Shown here piece after piece: positions 57,263 to 64,000 of a stretch of DNA of 64,000 nt (positions are counted from its first letter, which is position 1; every line of letters starts with the position of its first letter). A program made the translations under genes and the position numbers. The stretch covers positions 31,323,599 to 31,387,598 of the forward strand of contig CM055097.1 in NCBI GenBank assembly GCA_029204225.1, given 5' to 3'. The notes beneath the pieces are model-generated. The model was not told where the DNA came from. It saw only the letters and a list, made by a program, of their open reading frames with translations, and did no database searches. Source of the DNA: Diphasiastrum complanatum. Taxonomy: Eukaryota; Streptophyta; Lycopodiopsida; Lycopodiales; Lycopodiaceae.

Positions 57263-59385
57263 TGCAGTATCCATATTGTAGAGCTTGTATGCCTTGTGGT
57301 ATGGGGAATAGCCAATGAAAATCGTTTTTCTACTTTTGTCGTCAAGCTTTCTTCTTAGATCTTCAAAGATCTGAGAGCAAAAGCGATGCATCCAAACACT
57401 CAAATATTTTTGAGTGATGGTTTTGATCTTGTCCACACCTCATAAGGTGTCTTGCCATTCAGGGCTTTGGTGATGGATCAATTCTACAAATAGACAGCTA
57501 TAGTAACAGCTTCTGTCCAAAATCTCTTTGGAAGAAAGACATGGGCCAGCATGCTCTTGGAACTTTCGATGAGTGTCCGATTCTTCCTTTCAGCTATACC
57601 ATTGGACTAAGGTGAGTAGCTGGTTGTAAATTGCTGATGTACTCCACTGGCCTTGTAGAAATCCTTGAATTATGTGGAGATCTACTCTCCCCCTCCATTT
57701 GTGCATAGAGACTTGATCTTCCTCTGGGTCTGGTCTATTGTAGATGCTTTGAACTACTTGAAGACCTTAAATGCTTCAGATTTGCTCTTCATAAAGTAAG
57801 TAGCAGTCCTTCGAGAGAAGTCATTGATGAAGGTCAGAAAATAGAGAGCTCCCCCTGTCGAAGCAGTTTGCATCGGGCCACAAATGTTGCTATGTACAAG
57901 GTCAAGCAAGCCTTTGGAAGTATGAACTGAATTCGAAATAAAGGGACTTCTAACATGCTTGTTGATAATATAGCTTTTGCATGGAGAAGTTGGCTTGTTG
58001 ATAGAAGGCAGATCTTGCACTAGACTTTGAGCAGACATTTGCTAAATACTGTTGAGTTAAGATGGCTCAGTCTGAAATGCCACATCATATCAGTTGATTC
58101 AGAAGTGGATGTGTGAAGAGCTTGACTGTTAGAAGAGTAGCAGTGGCTAAGTTTGTAAAGATATCTGGTTCTTCTTCCATAGGCTAGAACCTTCCGGGAT
58201 TTGTCAAGAATTGTGCAGCCGTCTGTATCAAATTCGACCCTCTGATTGAATCAGTGATTTTGCTAACTAAGAGCATATTTTTGGTTAGATTTGGAACATG
58301 GAGAACATTGGACAACAACTTGACTTCGTCTCTTTTGAATTGAATTCTGATTATTCCTTCACCTTCGATTGAGTGCGATGAGTTGTCTCCTAGTTGCACA
58401 ACTCGAGAGTGGGTGAATGACTTATAGTCTTTGAACCAGTCGCAATGGTGAGGCATGTGTTGAGTTGCTTCGAAATCTAAATACCAAGAATTGATATCTT
58501 GTTGTTCTCCAACTTTGCTCATGAAAGCAGCTTCATCTTCTTCTTGTTGCTGATTTGAGTGACTGGTTGTAGTACTATGTGCTTGTTGTTGGAACTGCTT
58601 CTTCTTTTCGTTGTTGTATTTCAAAGTTCGGCAGTCCTTGATTTCGTGGCCAGTCCTCTTACACTATCTGCAGAAAAGCTTCTACACTGGTTGGAATGAT
58701 GAAGAGCTTGAATTTGATCTTGAACCGGAATTTGGTCCAGATTGCATGTTGCTCTTCTTGTTAGTATAACCTGACTTTGTAGATATCTTAGATCTAAACT
58801 TCTGATTTTTTGAATATATAGCGTGAGGATTCGATTCCGAGCCTGAGGAGGATGTTGATCTTCTGATCTCCTCTTGTGGGAGAGTGAGGTGCTCCTGGGC
58901 AGAAATAATTTTTGTAGGCTTCAGGTAGACTCGATAATAGAGTCATAAGTGCATTGGAATCTTCTATGACTGAGCCAGTTGCAGTCATTTGTTCCATAAG
59001 ATTTTTGGACGTGTTGAGATGACTTGAAACACTTTATGTGTCAGACATTCTCAGGGTGAAGAATTTCGTCCTCAAGTGTAACTTAGAAGTCATATCCCTG
59101 ATATCGTAGAGAGTTGCTAGGATGTCCCATGTATCCTTAGAAGTTTGAGCAGCACGTATGTGACTGATCTGAGTATCCTTGATGTTGAGGGTGATCATGG
59201 CAAATGCTTTGCCATCTCTCAGTCTCCACTTGTTGATGCTAGCTGCATCACCTTCTAGTTTAAGCTCTATGCTATCAATAATGTCCCACAGTTCTTTGGC
59301 TAATGGTATAACCTTCTTGAATTTCCAGAGACGGTAGTTATGAGTTTGTCAATGGGAGATGATCTAGATGATGGATCCATTATGG
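57263..59385 (-). pseudogene. copia gag, PR and INT (element H)
   Basis: The minus strand from about 59385: MDPSSRSSPIDKL, then gag in changing frames (RLYH then PKNCGT near 59300; LPEAYKNYF near 58930), zinc knuckle FCR-stop-CKRTGHEIKDC (58680-58640), protease WYLDFEATQHMPHHCDWFKD (active site DFE, so DSG is lost), VQLGDNSSHSIEGEGIIRI, LLSNVLHVPNLTKNMLLVSK, and integrase LLDLVHSNICGPMQTASTGG with FINDFSRRTATYFMKSKSEA. The first catalytic Asp is Asn (HSNICGPM). Integrase goes on to RKLDDKSRKTIFIGYSPYHK and AYKLYNMDT, where the element is cut off at 57263. RT and RNase H are absent. The order and the primer site at 59513 fit a copia element. Confidence 0.85.
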
Positions 59386-59512
59386 TTAAATGAGATCGTT
59401 GGTAGAAAACAACGATTGTCGGAATATTGTTGGTCGCGCGTTTGTTAAAGAGGCGTCTTGGTAAAAACAAGACTCGTAATCCGTAGTAGAAATACAGATT
59501 ACTGAAATGCCC

Positions 59513-59524
59513 GTTCTGATACCA
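59513..59524 (-). promoter_or_regulatory. primer binding site, tRNA-iMet
   Basis: Minus strand TGGTATCAGAAC, 11 of 12 bases, directly after the LTR end ...TTATGCGACA. Confidence 0.85.
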
Positions 59525-60070
59525 TGTCGCATAACGTGGGGATGACCGACATTGGAAGCTCAAGGCCTTGAGCGTAGGCATGTAAGAATAAAAACACAAC
59601 AATTAGCAGCAAAAATATTCAAGAAGAATGATTCATACAGAATTGTGCAAATGAGCAATACAGTAGTGAGACAAAAATTGCACTCTAATTAATATCAACA
59701 GTGAGTACAATGGCTTGAAGTAATGACTTCGGCTTGCTAAGCGTGATAACGCTGGCTACAGATAACTCTGATTGTAAAAACTTTTGATAAAACTTAATCT
59801 TAGCTTGATTCAGCTTGTAGTATATATTTACAAGTGTCTTGCATTTTTCGAGATTTTTGAATTCTCTCTCTTCGGCATTTTCACATTTTTTTCAGTATAG
59901 TTAAAACGTGCCTAAGTGCACAAAACTGCACGTAGCTTGGTGTATTTTACATTTTTTCCTTTTCCGAAAAATGCGACAATTGAAGAAATGTCCTTATATG
60001 TGTAAAATACAGTAAGTTTTGCATAGTTCGCATTTTTTGCTTTTCCAAAAAATGCGACAATTACAGAACA
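59525..60070 (-). repeat. copia H 5' LTR, right end tentative
   Basis: The left end TGTCGCATAACG touches the primer site. The right end is set at CAGAACA (60070) so that the minus strand starts TGTTCTGTAATTGTCGC, but this is uncertain. TATA-like TAAATATATAC (minus) near 59825. Internal repeats of AAAAATGCGACAATT near 59968 and 60048. Confidence 0.6.
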
Positions 60071-61459
60071 ATGCATGCTTTCGCATCCTAAAAATTGCTA
60101 GCTGCAGTTGAGACAAAAATGACCAGTTCACTTCACATATGTGGGTTCTGGAGGAATCTGCCAGATAAAAATGTGTTTATGTACTGGGTCATAGTGAGAT
60201 TATTCACATATGAATCTACTGTGTATTCCTGGTTACTAGAGTTACTTGGTGCACTTAACCTAGTTGGTAAACATAGACATATGATCAAGTATTGTTTTGA
60301 CAGATACTTGCACAGTTAACAAATCTTTGTATAGAAGATTTATGGATTAACTTATAAATGATTTGGGTAAGGATCTAAATGTGGTGTCATACTAGTATAA
60401 TTGAATTCTTCACGTAGACATTTGAGATTTCTGAATCATTGTCGATTAACTTGAGTACTTGATTACTCCAAGAGGAAGTTAATTGGTAAAACGATCAGTG
60501 TGATGTGGATTCACCAGGAACTGATGGTTTTTTTATTAATATTGCTTGTAAGATGCATGATTAGTGAATCATTTGGGTTCATCAGTTAAAATTATGTGCA
60601 TTGGATGTACAATATTCTTGGGATAGAGTATTCCTTATTTAAGGAATAGACTCATTAGTGATTGTATCCCAGAGAGCTCAATTGGAAAATAAATCCGAGA
60701 ATAATATCTGAATTAATATTCAGCAGGACTTTGGATATCTAAATTTGATTCTAGATGGTAATCCAAAGTTTTTGTAGCTGAAGATGATTGTCATTATCAT
60801 TTTGGGTATGCTTTATGTCTTTAATTACCAGTGGTTTATAAAACTTGAATATCTTGCACTTCTGTTAAAGAATCATGTTTGGATAGTATTCCTAAATCCA
60901 GTATTTTTCTTAGTAAAAAGATTTTGGAATGACTCTTACTTTTCCTAAGTTATGTCGGACATATACTCCAGTATCCTGTAAATGATTAAGTATAATTTTG
61001 GATTCCAGAAATTATGATTGACGAATCATGCGAATCTAAATATTTATGATTGATGGATCATAAATAGATACTTAGTTATTGTCAGAGGATTATTCGGAAT
61101 TGTGATGATTCTTAAGTGTGATAATTAATTCTCGATCTATTATTTGAGTAAGAATTCAGATTAGTGTTTTGAATCTCTCTACTCCAGTATCTTATTGAGA
61201 GCCTATGGATCTCACATATATTCTCACAAGATAAGTTATCTTAGTCTAGTGGATGCTATTCTACTACAGTTTATGGTTTGCAAATGCTTGAATACAGTTT
61301 TTCATTGGATTGGATCTCCAGTTATCATAGGAGACAGACAAGTCTATTAAGATGAATGAATGTTATTTTCTTGCATTTGGTGCTAGAAACATGAGCATTT
61401 AACTCGCTCTCAAGTCCATGTCTAGATTTCGTATAAAGACCAAATTTGTCCTTAAAGTT
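60071..61459. other. AT-rich region, no gene recognised
   Basis: Open frames are short (longest 74 codons, 60095-60319) and lack motifs. The right edge is the leader side of an iMet primer site (61460-61471), but no gag is recognisable, so it may be the decayed leader of a lost copia element. Confidence 0.4.
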
Positions 61460-61471
61460 GCTCTAATACCA
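61460..61471 (-). promoter_or_regulatory. primer binding site, tRNA-iMet, of LTR relic
   Basis: Minus strand TGGTATTAGAGC, 11 of 12 bases. The adjoining sequence starts TGTGAAAATTATAG in plus view, a plausible LTR edge. Confidence 0.65.
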
Positions 61472-61650
61472 TGTGAAAATTATAGATCCAAAACACAACT
61501 AATGGATGTAAGATCTTGGGCCAATTTGGTATGCACATCTAAATTAAGTCACAAGATAGAATTCATCAAGATTAGCATGCTATAATTGCATAAATCGCTA
61601 AGATATGATCATCAACATAAAAATACAGTATGGTACTATCCATGTCTATA
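61472..61650 (-). repeat. copia LTR fragment
   Basis: Placed by the primer site only. The LTR edge TG at 61472 is next to the site and the other end is lost at the RNase H relic. Confidence 0.4.
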
Positions 61651-61654
61651 CAAC

Positions 61655-61822
61655 AGCAGCATCAGCTTGTTCTTCACACATGTGGAACATATATCAACTA
61701 TTGGGCTGGTAGCAGACATGATAGGAGATCAACTATTGGTTATGCTTTTGATGTTGGCAATGGTTGTTTCTCTTGGTTGAGAAAAACACAAAACAACATT
61801 TCACTTTCTACCACAGAAGTTG
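61655..61822 (+). pseudogene. copia RNase H fragment
   Basis: Reads YWAGSRHDRRSTIGYAFDVG and FSWLRKTQNNISLSTTEVV, the conserved end of copia RNase H (D-W-A-G-x-x-x-D-R-x-S-T-x-G-Y ... S-W-x-S-K-K-Q ... S-x-x-E-A). The element at 61823 is inserted directly behind STTEVV. Confidence 0.8.
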
Positions 61823-62523
61823 TGTGAAGAATTGCCAAAAATTGGCAAATCTAGCTTGATCAAAAACCATGTAGAATAGTGTAAATTGTGTACACAAGTG
61901 GGTCCCACACATGTGAGGCCATGATGCCACGTGGTAAACCCATCCTAATGTAGGTTAGGTCAAGTCAAGAGAGTTGGTCATGTCTATTTGGTGCTCATCC
62001 CTACTTTATAGGACCTACACCTAAGTTTAAGGTGAAAATTTGACCAACTAGCTACCTACCAAGCATAACTCTAGGATCTAGGCTAGGGTTTCATTTTAGG
62101 GCAAGAAGGGTGAGTTAACTTCCTTATTACATGCTGGAAATCCACCTAACTTCAAGAAGGAAGTCGAATTTTCTATGTATTCCAAGCTCCCATAGTGAGA
62201 AGATAGAAAATTTTTGGAGCTCATTGGCAATCTCAAGTTAGTTCACTATGTACATTGAGTTTTTGTGATCCAAATGAAACCAAATCAATTTCTACTTGTT
62301 TCTCAGGTTTAAGGCCGTACTAAAGCCTGTATTACACACGTGTGGTCTCGGATTTCAATGTTTATCAATGCTTTTGATTGTTAATGCTTGTTGTTTGTCA
62401 AATTGCCAATCTAGATCAACTTTTTTGTGTCTAGTTTTTTGATAGATTGTTAAGCAAGCATCCAATCACTCTTGTGGATCTTTTGTAGATCCATTTATGG
62501 TCCTAAATTACAGTACTTTCACA
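61823..62523 (+). repeat. copia 5' LTR, 701 bp
   Basis: Starts TGTGAAGAATTGCC and ends ACAGTACTTTCACA, so the termini are TGTGAA/TTCACA inverted repeats. The last 100 bases recur inverted at 51640-51714. A clear TATA box was not found; TACTTTATAGG near 62003 is a candidate. Confidence 0.8.
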
Positions 62524-62535
62524 TGATATCAGAGC
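62524..62535 (+). promoter_or_regulatory. primer binding site, tRNA-iMet
   Basis: TGATATCAGAGC, 11 of 12 bases, immediately at the LTR end. Confidence 0.85.
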
Positions 62536-63296
62536 CAAGTACAAGAGCATAAGCCATTGATCTAATGCAAATCCATTTTTAGCAAGTTTTGGTGCTAAAA
62601 ACTAGTATTGAGAGGGCAAGCTAGAATCTTGATTTTGGTGAGGAGATTTGATCCCAAACTTGGTAGGGGTCCAAATCCGTACTATCCACATGTGTGGGCA
62701 CCTCTGAACCTGCATTTAATCCATGGTATTCATTTGATCCAAAAAAATTCAATTTGTGAGCTGTTGGTGTAATTTTTGGTGGAGATCCTAGGATAATCTA
62801 CCAAGATCATTTGCCATTGATTAAATTTGAATTTGTTTCATGGAATCTAATTAGTTTAGGCTGAGTTCAAGTCCTATTAAGGTTAAAAACAGGTCTTGAA
62901 AGTACACCAAGAAGGAAGAAAGAGATTAAGTCATTTTTTTGTCCAAAAATAGCCAAAATTGGCAAGATTTGATTGTAAGTAGATTTCACATCATCTTATC
63001 TTCGTTCCAACTTTGTGAGGGAGTGCTAGAATTGAGATTATAAGTCCATTTGTTGGATTATAAATCTTAGTGAGTTTCTAGAGACAAGCAAGTCCATTTC
63101 TTGGCAAGATTTGTTTGAAAGTAGTTTTCACTTCATCTTATCTTCATTCCAGCTTTGTGAGGGAGTGATAGAACTGTGATTATAAGTCCATTTGTTGGAT
63201 TAGAAATCAAATTTGAGTGAAACACTACAAGTGTGAAACCTTTGTGAGTTTCAAGTCAATCAAATCTATTTCTTGTTTGTAGAAGTCACTAGTAAG
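62536..63296 (+). other. copia leader with a repeated block
   Basis: No ORF. The stretch GTAGATTTCACATCATCTTA (near 62978) to GTCCATTTGTTGGATTA (near 63043) recurs in diverged form at 63121-63202, a direct repeat with a period near 145 bases. Confidence 0.6.
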
Positions 63297-63905
63297 ATGG
63301 AATTTGCTGGAGCATACCTTCTAGAAGCTAGTGAGAGATTGAATTCTACAAATTTTGCTATTTGGAAGGTTAGGATGGAGTCACTCTTGGTGCTCCAAGA
63401 CCTTCATGAGTTCTTGATTGAAGATGAAGATGAACCTCTAGGTTCACAGGAGTTAGCTAGATACAAGAAGAGATCTAGGCTTGCATTTCATTGTGTGAAG
63501 ATGAATGTGAGCAATGATTTGTTGAGAGAAGTATCAGCATGTACTAGTGCTAAAGAGGCTTGGGAGTCTTTAAAATCAATCTATGAGTCTAGCAACACTT
63601 CTAGAGTTCTTATGCTTAGAAATCAAATTTTGCAAAGCATGAGGAGAAGTGAGGAGAGTGCACATGATTATGTACTCAGAATCATGTCTCTAAATAGGGA
63701 GTTGGCTTCCATTGGAGAGAAGATTCATGATGGAGAGCTTGTACAAATTGTTCTTAATGGTCTAGGAGATGACTTTGCAAATTTGGTCCAAAGTTTTGCC
63801 ATCCAAGACACTTTGCCAACTATAGAAAAACTTCACAGTGTATTAGTGGCTGAAGAGTGTAGGATGCTCCATGCAAATGAGTTCCTTGTCTTTGCAGGAT
63901 GGTGA
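63297..63905 (+). CDS. copia gag polyprotein
   Basis: The ATG at 63297 opens an uninterrupted frame of about 200 residues: MEFAGAYLLEASERLNSTNF, AIWKVRMESLLVLQDLHEFL, RSRLAFHCVKMNVSNDLLRE, AKEAWESLKSIYESSNTSRV, LRNQILQSMRRSEESAHDYV, LNRELASIGEKIHDGELVQI, VLNGLGDDFANLVQSFAIQD and TLPTIEKLHSVLVAEECRML. The L-x-x-x-N-F-x-x-W-K opening, A-W-E-x-L-x-x-x-Y and L-N-G-L-x-x-x-F/Y blocks define copia gag (UBN2 type). It would form the particle shell. A TGA at 63903-63905 ends it before the zinc knuckle; whether this is a real gag stop or a break cannot be seen here. Related to, but clearly different from, the gag at 51715-52383. Confidence 0.85.
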   Translation: MEFAGAYLLEASERLNSTNFAIWKVRMESLLVLQDLHEFLIEDEDEPLGSQELARYKKRSRLAFHCVKMNVSNDLLREVSACTSAKEAWESLKSIYESSNTSRVLMLRNQILQSMRRSEESAHDYVLRIMSLNRELASIGEKIHDGELVQIVLNGLGDDFANLVQSFAIQDTLPTIEKLHSVLVAEECRMLHANEFLVFAGW

Positions 63906-64000
63906 TCTTGCCTGCTTTCTTCAGCAATGAAAACACCTTGCACTGTCTCCAAGGATGGAAGATCCTCTCTAACAGCATAAGTCTGCACAATATTGTCATA
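63906..64000. other. end of window, unassigned
   Basis: No zinc knuckle or protease motif in any frame; possibly a second break or insertion in the copia element. Confidence 0.4.

Larger units (their letters stand above)
61823..64000 (+). mobile_element. younger copia element, 5' part (runs out of window)
   Basis: 5' LTR 61823-62523, primer site 62524-62535, leader, intact gag ORF 63297-63905, then the window ends. The element apparently inserted into an older copia RNase H relic. The intact gag suggests it is younger than its neighbours, though the sequence after the gag stop is not recognisable as knuckle or protease. Confidence 0.75.

Overview
The window looks like repeat-dense, heterochromatin-type DNA from a land plant. 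It holds no tRNA, rRNA, CRISPR array or convincing single-copy cellular gene. Nearly everything recognisable is a decayed transposable element: Ty3/gypsy and Ty1/copia LTR retrotransposons, one family of LINEs, and a hAT DNA transposon. The plant assignment rests on a chromodomain-bearing gypsy element, gypsy elements with a tRNA-Asp primer site (Athila/Tat style), many copia elements with a tRNA-iMet primer site, and a BED-finger hAT transposase. The species cannot be named. One gypsy reverse transcriptase (45.8-46.6 kb) has features I associate with lineages of non-angiosperm plants, but this is a weak hint.

Layout, left to right. 1-6.0 kb: minus-strand gypsy element with a multi-zinc-knuckle gag, protease, leader, tRNA-Asp PBS and LTR. 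6.4-7.0 kb: copia LTR, PBS and gag start (+). 7.4-13.2 kb: three copies of one LINE family (one +, two -), each ending in a hairpin followed by a long (CT)n tract, with other microsatellites between them. 13.2-15.9 kb: hAT transposase relic (+), apparently split by a complete 6.1-kb chromovirus (15915-22058, -) with both LTRs, PBS, PPT and a near-matching target-site duplication. 22.5-26.3 kb: copia element (-). 26.7-28.4 kb: copia fragment fused to a gypsy LTR/leader (+). 28.4-31.0 kb: copia (-). 31.1-32.1 kb: end of a second chromovirus with its 3' LTR (+). 32.1-36.7 kb: copia with 5' LTR (-). 36.7-39.8 kb: gypsy gag-protease relic (-). 40-44.2 kb: probable LTR, PPT and an accessory coiled-coil ORF (-). 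44.3-45.8 kb: copia RT-RNase H (+). 45.8-51.6 kb: gypsy pol, repeat-rich spacer, TATA box and a second accessory coiled-coil ORF (+). 51.6-54.0 kb: copia gag, leader and PBS (-). 54.0-54.8 kb: promoter-driven ORF that begins like the histone H3 tail (-). 56.6-57.0 kb: two (GA)n tracts. 57.3-60.1 kb: copia with LTR (-). 61.5-64 kb: LTR relic, RNase H relic, then the 5' LTR, PBS, leader and intact gag of a younger copia element (+) that runs off the window.

How the parts relate: elements are nested, truncated and fused end to end. No element has a complete uninterrupted polyprotein. The only sizeable intact coding units are two copia gag ORFs (51715-52383 and 63297-63905). Stops in otherwise continuous frames are mostly TAG or TGA, as expected from cytosine-methylation decay. 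The signals most worth following are the histone-H3-like N terminus, the microsatellite-tailed LINE family with a conserved 3' hairpin, clusters of the decamer TGCGAGAGTT in alternating orientation at three separate loci, and the pair of coiled-coil accessory ORFs.
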